64,000 bases of DNA, from assembly GCA_041748655.1 (NCBI GenBank), contig JBGTCV010000107.1, positions 62,001-126,000 of the forward strand, given 5' to 3'. Numbering within the stretch: position 1 is the stretch's first letter; each line of letters opens with the position of its first letter. A model generated the notes under the pieces. The model was given only the letters and a program-made list of their open reading frames with translations. It had not been told where the DNA came from and ran no database searches. Source of the stretch: Leptofilum sp041748655 (GTDB taxonomy: Bacteria; Chloroflexota; Anaerolineae; Promineifilales; Promineifilaceae). The position numbers and the translations under genes were made by a program. Positions 16,826 to 24,947 of this stretch are shown here, one piece after another.

Positions 16826-19276
16826 TCATTGCCACCAGCCCGTGTAGCTGCCCGTGCCGCTGGCTGGCACCGAGTAGGTGCGGTTGCTGCCGCCCTCCCA
16901 AATGGTGGTACCACCCTGGCGCACAATAAACTTGAACTGAATCGACTGTCCAGCGCTGCTGGTAAACGTCGCTGGGCCGCTCCAGGTGCTGCTGTTTACC
17001 CAGTTTAGCGGTACGGCATTGGCCGGATTCCAGTTACCCAGCTCCGGCACATTGCCCACCACATACATGTTTTGGCCCCACTGCGTAGTGTAGCCATTGA
17101 TTGTAAAGTTCACGGTGACGCTGCTGCCGCCGGATTGGGGAGCCAGGACTACGCCCGGAGCATTGTTGTCCAGCGTGATGGAACATTGTCCGGCGCTTAC
17201 CGTGCAGCTTTTACCGCTGCCCAGCAAATCTTGCAGCACCGTGCCGTTGGCATAAGGCAGCGAGACGCCGCCAATGTTGGGCATGTTCAGCGTACGGCTG
17301 CCGCCGCTGTCGTTCAGGGCTACCAGCACGGCATCGCTGCCCTGCCCACGCTGGTAGGCATAGGTGCGATCTGCGTTGTGGCGGTACAGGGCGATGTAAT
17401 CGGCCGGGCTAAACGTTCTCAGCGCCGGGGTTGCTTTACGCACATCAATCAACGTTTGGTAGAAATCCCACAGCGCCGTGTTGGCGGTGCCAGCCCATTC
17501 TGTTGGCGCAGAGTTGTCGTAGAAGCTCCACGCCATCCGCTCACGGGCATATTCTGGCCGACCCCCGCCAAAATGGTAAATGCCAAACTCTTGCCCCAGG
17601 CCAATCTCGTTGCCGTAATACATTACCGGTACGCAAGGTTGGGTAAACATGAGCAGCGCGCCCTGTTTCATGTCGGTCAGGTTGTAGTTGACGCGGTGCG
17701 AGAAGCGGTCCATGTCGTGGTTGTCGATGAAGCAGCCGCGCACAAATTCGCTGGGCGAGATGCCGCCCTGGTAGTAGAAGCTGGCCCGATCGCGCAGGCT
17801 GCTGTCTAACGAATCAACCGTGCTGCCGCCCGTGAAGAAGCCGACGATGGCGGCATTGGCTTCAAAATCCATAGCCGAATCGATTCGGCCTTGCTGACGA
17901 CGAATCATTTCTGGCCCGTTGTCCAGCCAGATTTCGGCAATGGTGAAGGTGTCGCTGTCGCCGATGGTGTCGTTGAATTCGCGCCAGAAGTCAGTGCTGG
18001 GGCCGGGTGCATAATCCAGACGGTAGCCCGCATGGCCCAGCGTGTTGAGCCAGTAATCGGCCCGGCTGTTGATGACCCAGTTCCGGGCGTCGCTGTTGTC
18101 GTTGTCGATTTGGGGCAGTTCCAGCACGCCGAAGAAGCTTTTGTTGGTGTCGTTGGAGCCATAAACGGTATAGCTGGCGGAGCTGGTGTTGAAGCCAGCA
18201 GGGAAAGTAACATTGAAGGTTGGATCAGCGGCTGTGCTGCACGCGCTGAAGGTGTACCAGGCGCTAAACGGCCCGGCGCAGGTGGTGCTGGCGCTGATAA
18301 AGTTGCTGTGCTGGCTAGAGGTGTGGTTGGGCACAAAGTCCAAAATGACGCGAATATCCCGATTAGTTGCCTGAGTGACCAAAGTTTGCAGATCGTTTTG
18401 GGTGCCAAATACCTCTTCCACGGCCAACGGGTTGCTGGGATGGTAGCCGTGGTAGGTGAAGTAGATGTTGCCATTACTGTTGTAATTTGTATCGGTGTAG
18501 AAGTTGGGGTTATCAAAAACGGGTGAAAGCCATAGAACGTTGATGCCTAAATCTTCCAGATAATCCAGCCGCTGGATTACACCAGCGAGGTCGCCACCGT
18601 TGTAGGTGTAACGGTAATCATCTTGCGGGTGGGCGGGCAGCGCCCCGTTCACTACGTGGGTGTGGTCGCAGTAGCCGCTGGTTGCTTCGGCGCAGTAGTC
18701 GTTGTTGCTGGTGTCGCCATCATAAAAGCGGTCTACGAAGACATTGTAGATGACGGCTTCGCCAATCCAGGAGGGGAGCTGATTTTCGCCGACGCGGAAG
18801 CCAAAGATGCGGGCTTTGGTGGGATCGGTGACGGGCCAATCGATGGTGCTGTCGGCGTATTTGGTGTCGCCGCCGCCGCTGTGCCAGGAGGCGATTTTAT
18901 AGCGGATGACGGTGTTGTTGGACCAGGGGCCAGCGGTCGCTTTGTACCACAGGGTGTTGTTTTCGGTGTGGCTGAGGGTCATGTTGATCGCCTGGGTGGT
19001 GCCCTGGGCGGCGTGGGTGGTGGGGTGAATGGACGGCTCGCTGCCGTCGGTGGTGAGGTAGAGCCGGGTATCGGTGACCCAACCCTGGTAGCCGACCTGC
19101 ACCCAGAAATCGACGGTATCGCTGCTGGTGGGGGCAGACGGGACGATGTTGCCTGCGTGGTCGATGAAGGCGGCGGCGGCAACGGCCGATCTGGTTTGCC
19201 ATACCAGGCTAAAGAGGGTAATTACAAAAAGGGCGCGAAACGCTACAGAACCAAACAGTTTGCGTGCAAAATGCAT
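16826..19276 (-). CDS. Secreted GH13 alpha-amylase with C-terminal CBM20
   Basis: About 816 residues. Signal peptide after MHFARKLF; an N-terminal beta-sandwich (residues about 30-150); GH13 barrel with NPF-like region I DFVPNHTSS, nucleophile Asp in GYRLDYAPG near 420, acid/base Glu in FTIAEIWLD near 447 and FIDNHDMDRF near 519. The last 80 residues are a starch-binding CBM20 (VNFTINGYTTQWGQNMYVVGNVPELGNW). It hydrolyses alpha-1,4-glucans outside the cell. Start 19276 is backed by TTGGAGG 9 nt upstream. The gene contains no ACGGCCGT, unlike its neighbours. Confidence 0.9.
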   Translation of the reverse strand: MHFARKLFGSVAFRALFVITLFSLVWQTRSAVAAAAFIDHAGNIVPSAPTSSDTVDFWVQVGYQGWVTDTRLYLTTDGSEPSIHPTTHAAQGTTQAINMTLSHTENNTLWYKATAGPWSNNTVIRYKIASWHSGGGDTKYADSTIDWPVTDPTKARIFGFRVGENQLPSWIGEAVIYNVFVDRFYDGDTSNNDYCAEATSGYCDHTHVVNGALPAHPQDDYRYTYNGGDLAGVIQRLDYLEDLGINVLWLSPVFDNPNFYTDTNYNSNGNIYFTYHGYHPSNPLAVEEVFGTQNDLQTLVTQATNRDIRVILDFVPNHTSSQHSNFISASTTCAGPFSAWYTFSACSTAADPTFNVTFPAGFNTSSASYTVYGSNDTNKSFFGVLELPQIDNDNSDARNWVINSRADYWLNTLGHAGYRLDYAPGPSTDFWREFNDTIGDSDTFTIAEIWLDNGPEMIRRQQGRIDSAMDFEANAAIVGFFTGGSTVDSLDSSLRDRASFYYQGGISPSEFVRGCFIDNHDMDRFSHRVNYNLTDMKQGALLMFTQPCVPVMYYGNEIGLGQEFGIYHFGGGRPEYARERMAWSFYDNSAPTEWAGTANTALWDFYQTLIDVRKATPALRTFSPADYIALYRHNADRTYAYQRGQGSDAVLVALNDSGGSRTLNMPNIGGVSLPYANGTVLQDLLGSGKSCTVSAGQCSITLDNNAPGVVLAPQSGGSSVTVNFTINGYTTQWGQNMYVVGNVPELGNWNPANAVPLNWVNSSTWSGPATFTSSAGQSIQFKFIVRQGGTTIWEGGSNRTYSVPASGTGSYTGWWQ

Positions 19277-19308
19277 CAGGAAATACCTCCAAAATGGGAA
19301 ACTTGGAC

Positions 19309-19390
19309 GCAAAGAACGCAGAGAATTAGAAGCCGCAAAGAAAGGAGTTGAAATTTCCTTTGCAATTCTTTTTCCCTTTGCGTCTTTGCA
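19309..19390. repeat. GACGCAAAG inverted repeat
   Basis: Phrases GGACGCAAAGAACGCAG and, inverted, CTTTGCGTCTTTGC flank an AT-rich centre just upstream of the amylase gene. Related to the repeat inside the GT39 gene at 7073-7142. Confidence 0.7.
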
Positions 19391-19445
19391 TCAACGGTTT
19401 TTAAACTGCTGAGATTAAAGATCTACGATGAGGTTGAGTGGTGTG

Positions 19446-19904
19446 CTACGAAGTTTGTGCAGCCAGGTCCGCTTCCAGAAGCTGAACGGCCGTTGCTGTT
19501 AAATCGATGAGCTGCTGCCGCTGGGTGGGCGTGAGCCCTGCCAGACGTTGCTCGATAGAGGCTTCGTGGAGCTGTCGTGCCTGGTCCAGCCTGGCCTTTC
19601 CCTCTGGGGTGAGGAAAATGCGTACCAGCCGCTGGTCCCGATCATCACTGCCAACGCGAATGAGGCCGCTTTTGCCCAGCCGCTGCACCAGTCGGGTGAC
19701 GTTGCCCCGGGTGCACAACAGCTTGTCTGCTACTTCAGTTACGGTGAGGTTATCGCTTTCGGCGGCATCCAGGGTGCGAAGAAAGTTGTACTGCGTGGTG
19801 GTCAGTTCAATTTGTTTGAAGGTGCGCCGGTCGCCGTCATCGAGTAATACAAAAATGGTTAAGAATTGACGATACAGGCTTTCATCCAGTGAAACAGTGG
19901 TCAT
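19446..19904 (-). CDS. MarR-family transcriptional regulator
   Basis: 152 residues with the MarR winged helix: TTTQYNFLRTLDAAESDNLTVTEVADKLLCTRGNVTRLVQRLGKSGLIR, then the wing SDDRDQRLVRIFLTPEG. It should bind DNA as a dimer and respond to a small ligand. A 22-nt perfect palindrome immediately upstream, overlapping the transcription start, is the likely autoregulatory operator. Confidence 0.88.
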   Translation of the reverse strand: MTTVSLDESLYRQFLTIFVLLDDGDRRTFKQIELTTTQYNFLRTLDAAESDNLTVTEVADKLLCTRGNVTRLVQRLGKSGLIRVGSDDRDQRLVRIFLTPEGKARLDQARQLHEASIEQRLAGLTPTQRQQLIDLTATAVQLLEADLAAQTS

Positions 19905-19922
19905 GATTGTTTTCTCAGGGAT

Positions 19923-19980
19923 GTTTGTTGACTAGTCAACAAACTTTGGACAGGATAGCATGGCAAACGGCCGTTGTCAA
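19923..19980 (-). promoter_or_regulatory. MarR promoter and 22-nt palindromic operator
   Basis: Minus strand: TTGACA (19980-19975), 17-nt spacer, TATCCT (19957-19952), then the perfect palindrome GTTTGTTGACTAGTCAACAAAC at 19923-19944, between promoter and start codon. The spacer contains ACGGCCGT. Confidence 0.8.
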
Positions 19981-20028
19981 GAGACGGCCGTTTCTTTTTT
20001 TGGCTGTTATGGCAAATCGGGCAGTAAA

Positions 20029-20060
20029 AAAAACCGCTGGCTAATACCAGCGGTTTTTTT
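20029..20060 (-). terminator. Rho-independent terminator
   Basis: AAACCGCTGG and CCAGCGGTTT pair around the loop ctaata, with T-runs on both strands. It lies 30 nt after the stop of the minus-strand hydrolase gene. Confidence 0.88.
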
Positions 20061-20089
20061 TGATTGATGGTGGGAGGGGGAAACGGCCG

Positions 20090-21136
20090 TTATTTCATCA
20101 AGTGTGCATGAAACGCCGCGTTAAACACTTCTGGCTTCTCCAGGTAAGGGGAATGACCGGCATCTTCGACCACTTCCTCCCGGTAACTGCCGCCGTTGGC
20201 CGCGTAGCTGTCCAGCACGGTGCGGGTTTGGGCCAGCATCGGCTGCGGCGGGCACTCTTCGTCGCCGGGCCAGCCGGGGATGGCGCCCATGTGGCCCAGG
20301 GCGGCCAGATCAAACATCGCATAGTCAGACACAATCAAATCATCCGCACCGCGAATCCACAAAACTGGTGGCTTGGGTTCGATGTGGGCCAGGCCGCTGG
20401 CGTTGAAATTTTTGCGGTTGAAAGCGGGCAAGACCCCTTTGTCGCCAGGCGCTGCGCCGGGCCAATTTGCTGAGGGCACCGCATTGCCTGGATAATGATC
20501 ATCGCCGATTTTGGTGGTGAGCATGGAGCTGAGCAGCTCTTCTTCTCGGGCGGGAATGAAGGGGGCCTTGACGTAAAAGGCGCGCAGGATGTTGCGGGGG
20601 GACGTCGGGTTTTCCAGGCCGCGCTCGCCGCTGGTAAGCAGCTGTACAAATTCGGGATTGATGCCGCTGGGTGCGCCATCATCGTACACTAACGCGCCGT
20701 CGGCCCCTTTGGAGCCACCGTAGCCGTAAGGGGAAACCGGGTCTGTCAGGGTGATGGAGAGCAAATCGGCCGCGTGGTGGATGGCGTAGAGCATCACCAC
20801 GCCGCCCCCCATGCTGTGCCCGACGATGTGGTGTTGGCCCAGGCCCAATGTTTCCACGACGGAGCGCACGTCGGCGGCGAAGTCGGCCATGCCGGTCGCC
20901 CCGCTGATGGGCAGCGGTTCGGTGTCGCCGTAGCCGCGCAGATCAACCGCAATGCCGCGAAAGCCGTCGGGCAGGGCGAGCATCGTTTCTTCCCAATAGG
21001 TGGCGGAAGAGACGTTGCCATGCACAAACACAACGGGAATGCCACTTTCTGGCCCGCAAGAGAGGACGTGGACGTTCAGGCGGTCGGTTTGCACCATTTG
21101 GGACGTAATGCCAGGTAAAGTCGGAACGGTGGACAT
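20090..21136 (-). CDS. Alpha/beta hydrolase
   Basis: 348 residues. VVFVHGNVSSATYW is the oxyanion region, IVGHSMGGGVVML holds the nucleophile Ser near residue 110, RGADDLIVSD the acid, and DAGHSPYLEKP the His. The long insertion between strand 6 and the lid (about residues 140-250) is not of a recognised type. Cytoplasmic, substrate unknown. The ATG at 21136 is chosen because AAGGAG lies 7 nt upstream; an ATG 15 codons earlier has none. Confidence 0.8.
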   Translation of the reverse strand: MSTVPTLPGITSQMVQTDRLNVHVLSCGPESGIPVVFVHGNVSSATYWEETMLALPDGFRGIAVDLRGYGDTEPLPISGATGMADFAADVRSVVETLGLGQHHIVGHSMGGGVVMLYAIHHAADLLSITLTDPVSPYGYGGSKGADGALVYDDGAPSGINPEFVQLLTSGERGLENPTSPRNILRAFYVKAPFIPAREEELLSSMLTTKIGDDHYPGNAVPSANWPGAAPGDKGVLPAFNRKNFNASGLAHIEPKPPVLWIRGADDLIVSDYAMFDLAALGHMGAIPGWPGDEECPPQPMLAQTRTVLDSYAANGGSYREEVVEDAGHSPYLEKPEVFNAAFHAHLMK

Positions 21137-21221
21137 GGATATTCTCCTTATGTGGGTTTTTGATCGGGTAATATAGCTCATTTTTACAACAAATGAGTTG
21201 CAAATTGGTTGCAGAGAAAAA

Positions 21222-21300
21222 GCGAATCACGAATTGGACGAATGAACGAATTTGCGTAATGTGTGAAACGTGAAACGTGATTTGCCTCTTGTCACGCATC
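21222..21300. repeat. ACGAATT and CGTGAAACGTGA repeats
   Basis: ACGAATTGG/ACGAATTTG phrases at 21222-21256 are followed by GTGAAACGTGAAACGTGA and an inverted TCACGCATCACG. Relatives lie at 9115-9185 and 45135-45190. Confidence 0.65.
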
Positions 21301-21311
21301 ACGAGCCTTGC

Positions 21312-22286
21312 TTATTTATTGTCCAGCTCGCCCAGGACGGTTTGGTACAGCGTGTCGGCGCGCAGATCTTCCAGGGTGTGGCAGGGGGCTTCCAGCTTTT
21401 CGGCCAGCAGCCGGGCCAGCCCCTGGTCGAAGGCGGCGTGCTCCATGTTGATGACGACGGAGCGCACGCCGATCTCCATGATGAGTTCGGCGATGCGGTG
21501 GGCTTCCTGCTGCGGTGGCATGTCGCTCAGGCTGACGTTGCCTGCGCCGTCGGTGAGCAGGATGAGCATGGGCATTACGTCGGGGTGGGTGTACGCTTCC
21601 TGCCGGAAGACGTCGTAGGCCATCATCAGCCCGGCGGAGAGGGGGGTTTTACCGCCCACGGCGATGTCTGCTAAAGCCTTTTTGGCCAGCTGCACCGAGT
21701 TGGTGGGGGGCAGTACCAGATTGGAATCGTTTTTGTTGAAGACAATCAACCCGACGCGGTCGCGCCGCTGGTAGGCGTCTGTGAGCAGGGACATGATGGC
21801 ACCCTTGGTGGCTTCCATGCGCTCGGCGACGGCCATGCTCCAGCTGGCATCGACGGCAAAGAGGATGAGGTTGGCGGCGCGGCGAACGCGCACTTTTTCG
21901 CGAAGATCGCCTTTTTTGAGGGCCAGAGCGAGTTTAGAAGTGTCGCGCTCTTTTTGGTAGGGGGCGGCGGCGCGGAAGGTGGCGTCGAAGGCGAGGTCGG
22001 TGACTTTGCCTTTGGGGACGCGGGATTGGACGTAACGGCCGCGTTTGCGTTCGGTTTTGGTTTGGGAGCGGCGTCCGGCCGATTTGCGGGTGAGACGGTC
22101 TAGCTGGGTGTCCAGGCGGCGGGCCATGAACTCTTGCTTGGACTGGATTTTCTGGCCGCCTTCCCACCATTGGCCTTCCTGAGCGGTTTGGGGCACGGTT
22201 TGGGGGCCGGCCTCCGCCTGCTGGCTGGTTTCGGCCCCGTCACTGCTTTCGTCCGAGTCTAACGCTTTTTTTTTACGTCGTTTTGG
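21312..22286 (-). CDS. chlD: VWA part of chelatase ChlD, read after -1 frameshift
   Basis: This frame has no good start of its own: it is open from 22286 and overlaps the end of the AAA+ gene. It encodes an acidic linker (DSDESSDGAETSQQ), a basic segment (RRSQTKTERKRGRYVQSR) and a C-terminal von Willebrand A domain with the MIDAS motif DASWSMA and LLTDGAGNVS. This is the usual ChlD/BchD/CobT order. A GTG at 22196 is the only candidate independent start and lacks a ribosome site. The most economical reading is that it is made as a fusion of about 684 residues by -1 slippage at 22265-22271. With the AAA+ subunit it would insert Mg or Co into a tetrapyrrole. Confidence 0.75.
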   Translation of the reverse strand, partial: PKRRKKKALDSDESSDGAETSQQAEAGPQTVPQTAQEGQWWEGGQKIQSKQEFMARRLDTQLDRLTRKSAGRRSQTKTERKRGRYVQSRVPKGKVTDLAFDATFRAAAPYQKERDTSKLALALKKGDLREKVRVRRAANLILFAVDASWSMAVAERMEATKGAIMSLLTDAYQRRDRVGLIVFNKNDSNLVLPPTNSVQLAKKALADIAVGGKTPLSAGLMMAYDVFRQEAYTHPDVMPMLILLTDGAGNVSLSDMPPQQEAHRIAELIMEIGVRSVVINMEHAAFDQGLARLLAEKLEAPCHTLEDLRADTLYQTVLGELDNK

Positions 22287-23365
22287 TCAACGTTTTCGTC
22301 CATCGGGTCGTCGTTGGGGTCGCCCATGCCCATTTCAGACTGCACATCTTCGAGCCGGTCTTCGAGGTCGGCAGCGGAGAGGGCGGTGTCCTGGAACGGC
22401 CGTCCCTTAATGCGATGCGGCAGCGCCAGTTCAGCGGCGAGCACAATGTCTTCATCCGTGATTTGGGCGCGGCCCTGGAAGGCGGCGTGGGCCTGTGCCC
22501 CGCGCAAAATCACCAGGTCGGCGCGGTGGCCATCGACATTCATGGCGCTGGTTAGCCCGGCGATGGAGTGGAGGTCGCGGCGGGAATATTTGACTTTGTT
22601 TACCACTTCCCGGGCGGCGCAAATCTGGTCGGCCAGCTGCTTTTCAGAGGCTTCCCACTCGTCGCGGAAGGCGTCTGGGTTCACTTCAAAGTTGATGCGC
22701 CGCTCCATGATGGAGACGCGCTGATGGGCGTTGCTGAGGCCCAAAATATGTACGGAGAAAGCGAAGCGGTCCAGCAGTTGGGGGCGCAAATCGCCCTCTT
22801 CCGGATTCATCGTACCGACGAGGATAAATTTGGCGGGATGGGTGAAGCTGATGCCTTCACGCTCGACGACATTGACGCCCATCGCGGCCGAATCGAGCAG
22901 CAGATCGACGACGTGGTCGTCCAGCAGGTTCACCTCATCGACGTAGAGCAGGCCCCGGTTGGCCGCGGCGAGGACGCCGGATTCAAAATGTTTTTCCCCT
23001 TTCTGGATCGCTTTTTCGATGTCCAGCGTGCCGACGACGCGGTCTTCGGTGGCGCTGACGGGCAGATCGACGAAGGGGGTGCGGCGCAAGGCCACTTGCA
23101 GCGTGCCGTCGGCGTGGCGCACGCGGCATTCATCGCACCATTGGCTGGGGCGGTTGGGGTCGCAGCCAAAGCGGCAGTCGGCCACGGTTTCGATGTCTGG
23201 CAGGAGGGCGGCCAGGGCCCGGGCGGCGGTGGATTTGGCGGTACCGCGTTCGCCCCGAATAAGGACGCCACCAATTTGGGGGCTGACGGCGTTGAGGATC
23301 AACGCCCGTTTCATACGTTCCTGTCCGACGATTGCTGTGAAGGGAAAGATTGCTCGACGTGCCAT
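22259..23365 (-). CDS. chlI: Mg/Co-chelatase AAA+ subunit (ChlI-like; zero-frame product of chlD)
   Basis: 368 residues with Walker A RGERGTAKST near 38, the ChlI insertion ending LLYVDEVNLLDDHVVD (Walker B), sensor GTMNPEEGDLRPQLLDRFA, and an acidic tail. CRFGCDPN and WCDECR are the four-Cys insertion typical of BchI/ChlI-like proteins. The gene stops at TAG (22261-22259) directly after the slippery A-AAA-AAG. No chlorophyll genes are present, so a cobalt or other chelation role is as likely as magnesium. GGAG precedes the ATG. Confidence 0.88.
   Translation of the reverse strand: MARRAIFPFTAIVGQERMKRALILNAVSPQIGGVLIRGERGTAKSTAARALAALLPDIETVADCRFGCDPNRPSQWCDECRVRHADGTLQVALRRTPFVDLPVSATEDRVVGTLDIEKAIQKGEKHFESGVLAAANRGLLYVDEVNLLDDHVVDLLLDSAAMGVNVVEREGISFTHPAKFILVGTMNPEEGDLRPQLLDRFAFSVHILGLSNAHQRVSIMERRINFEVNPDAFRDEWEASEKQLADQICAAREVVNKVKYSRRDLHSIAGLTSAMNVDGHRADLVILRGAQAHAAFQGRAQITDEDIVLAAELALPHRIKGRPFQDTALSAADLEDRLEDVQSEMGMGDPNDDPMDENVDQNDVKKKR
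22265..22271 (-). other. Slippery heptamer A-AAA-AAG, probable -1 programmed frameshift site
   Basis: Zero frame reads GTA AAA AAA AAG CGT TAG. Slipping back one base on A-AAA-AAG continues as GCG TTA GAC TCG into the VWA frame exactly. A possible downstream hairpin pairs GGGGCCG with CGGCCCC starting about 26 nt after the site. A-AAA-AAG is the classic bacterial -1 site (dnaX). Confidence 0.75.
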
Positions 23366-23376
23366 TTGTTTCTCCA

Positions 23377-23448
23377 GTAGTCAGTATTCGGTAATCCGTA
23401 ATCGGTGAACGGTTTACTGATTACTGTTTACCGATTACCGATTACTGG
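23377..23448. repeat. GTAATC/GATTAC repeat
   Basis: Alternating CGGTAATCCGTAATCGG and inverted TTACCGATTACCGATTAC phrases just upstream of the chelatase gene; same family as 14733-14812. Confidence 0.8.
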
Positions 23449-23585
23449 CAGTCGGGATTATACTGCATGGGATTTTGATCGCAACGGCCGTTTCACTCCG
23501 GGTTCATGTTTGTATCGTTACATGAGAGCAATAAATCCAGTACAATAGGCATCATGATTCGGAATAAAGACGGAGAGATAAGCTA

Positions 23586-23880
23586 ATGACAACGATTACC
23601 CTGGCCCCTGATTTTGCGCACGCTACATTTGCGGGTTTATGAGCGATTGGGGCATACGGCCGTTCTGCTCAAGCAGGTAACCGAAGAGCCAGAACGCGAA
23701 TTAACCTTCCGCGCTGCCCTGGAACGACAGCAGATTACTGGCTACGAGCGTCATCCTGTTAAGCCAGGCGAGTTTGACATCTGGTAGTTGGGTGGTTTGC
23801 TGGCGGTTCTCTCACCAGACAAGATGGATGAAGTTGAGCGTGCCCTTTGTTTTGCTTTGGGGATTGATTATTTGCTTTAG
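23586..23880 (+). pseudogene. Decayed toxin-antitoxin locus with MazF-like remnants
   Basis: An ATG at 23586 begins MTTITLAPDF but stops after 18 codons. Another frame carries LRVYERLGHTAVLLKQVTEEPERELTFRAALERQQ, resembling an antitoxin. The same frame runs into HPVKPGEFDIW, stop, then LLAVLSPDKMDEVERALCFALGID. The latter pieces look like the start (VKRGEIWW-like) and end (LSPEKM.EVD.AL...LG-like) of a MazF/PemK toxin with the centre deleted. Frame breaks, internal stop and deletion indicate a dead locus. Assignment by motif resemblance only. Confidence 0.5.
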
Positions 23881-23886
23881 CCAGTG

Positions 23887-23931
23887 AGAACAACGAATTT
23901 GAGTAAGGAACGAATTGGGGATCGTTGTACC
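23887..23931. repeat. ACAACGAATTTG repeat
   Basis: Contains GAACAACGAATTTGAG, ACGAATTGGGG and inverted TCGTTGTA; same family as 9115-9185. Confidence 0.6.
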
Positions 23932-24005
23932 CCTTCTCATGCCTCACAACCAGCTTCTTGGTACAATCCAGCCACCTTTTGACACTTTTGGGACGGAGAA
24001 TTTAG

Positions 24006-24902
24006 ATGAAAAGCCGAAAATGGCGGATTGTTTTGGGTGTGGTTGGGTTGCTGCTCGTTTTATACATCACGCTGGCGTGGCGGGCGCAGCCGGTGCCAGC
24101 GCATCCCTTTTTTAGCCAGCAGGACGGCATGATGGTCATCGCCCACCAGGGCGGCGAATGGCTGCGCCCCAGCAATACGCTGGTGGCCTTTGACCACGCG
24201 GTTGAGCTGGGCGTGGACGTGCTGGAGATGGACATTCACCAAACTCAGGATGGTGTGATCGTCCTCATGCACGACGCCACGGCAGACCGCACCACCGACG
24301 GCAGCGGGGCAATTAAAGAGATGACCTTTGCCGAAATTCGGGCGCTGGATGCGGGACATTACTGGACCGACGACGATGGCGCAACTTACCCGTATCGCGG
24401 CCAGGGCATCCTGGTGCCCACGCTGGAAGCGATGTTCCAGCGTTACCCGGACATGCGGATGAACATCGAAATCAAGCAGGAAACGCCGAGTATGGTACGG
24501 CCGTTCTGCCAGCTCCTCCGCGACTACAACCGGGAAGAAAGCACCCTGGTCGCCACTTTCCACCAATCCACAGTTGAAGAGTTCCGCGAAACGTGCCCCA
24601 ACGTCATCACCTCGATGGTGGAGCCGGAAATCCAGCTCTTTTTTGGGCTGAACGCTGTCGGTTTGGGCGCGTTGTTCCAGGCACCGGGCACCGCCTTCCA
24701 GGTGCCGCGCACCTCGTCGCTGCCCATCATTGGCGAAGTGGACGTCATCACCGAGCGCTTCGTCCGCGTGGCGCACCGCCATAACATCCAGGTACACGCC
24801 TGGACCATCAACGATACGGCCGAAATGGAGCGCCTCATCGCCCTCGGCGTAGACGGCATCATCACCGATCGCCCCGATCTTTTACTGGAAGTGACAAGGT
24901 GA
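24006..24902 (+). CDS. Membrane-anchored glycerophosphodiester phosphodiesterase
   Basis: 298 residues: an N-terminal signal anchor (MKSRKWRIVLGVVGLLLVLYITLAW) and a GDPD TIM barrel. Catalytic signatures are IAHQGGEWLRPSNT (His), LEMDIHQTQDGVIVLMHD (Glu, Asp and the second His) and MNIEIKQE (Glu, Lys). It hydrolyses glycerophosphodiesters to glycerol-3-phosphate and an alcohol, probably outside the membrane. GGAG lies 7 nt before the ATG. The next gene is a paralogue without the anchor. Confidence 0.88.
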   Translation: MKSRKWRIVLGVVGLLLVLYITLAWRAQPVPAHPFFSQQDGMMVIAHQGGEWLRPSNTLVAFDHAVELGVDVLEMDIHQTQDGVIVLMHDATADRTTDGSGAIKEMTFAEIRALDAGHYWTDDDGATYPYRGQGILVPTLEAMFQRYPDMRMNIEIKQETPSMVRPFCQLLRDYNREESTLVATFHQSTVEEFRETCPNVITSMVEPEIQLFFGLNAVGLGALFQAPGTAFQVPRTSSLPIIGEVDVITERFVRVAHRHNIQVHAWTINDTAEMERLIALGVDGIITDRPDLLLEVTR

Positions 24903-24907
24903 CCAAA

Positions 24908-24944
24908 ATAACCATTAACCACTTACCATTAACAATTAACCATT
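24908..24944. repeat. ACCATTAACC repeat
   Basis: Four units of ACCATTAACCACTTACCATT type fill the gap between the two GDPD genes; the same phrase lies inside the GT39 gene at 7786-7822. Confidence 0.75.
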
Positions 24945-24947
24945 CCT

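Noticed and set aside
21312..23365. Evidence of chlorophyll-based photosynthesis
   Set aside because: A ChlI/ChlD-type chelatase alone is also used in cobalamin synthesis; no bch or reaction-centre genes are seen.
24060..24797. 245-codon frame antisense to the first GDPD gene
   Set aside because: The GDPD protein on the plus strand has all catalytic motifs; the antisense product has none.
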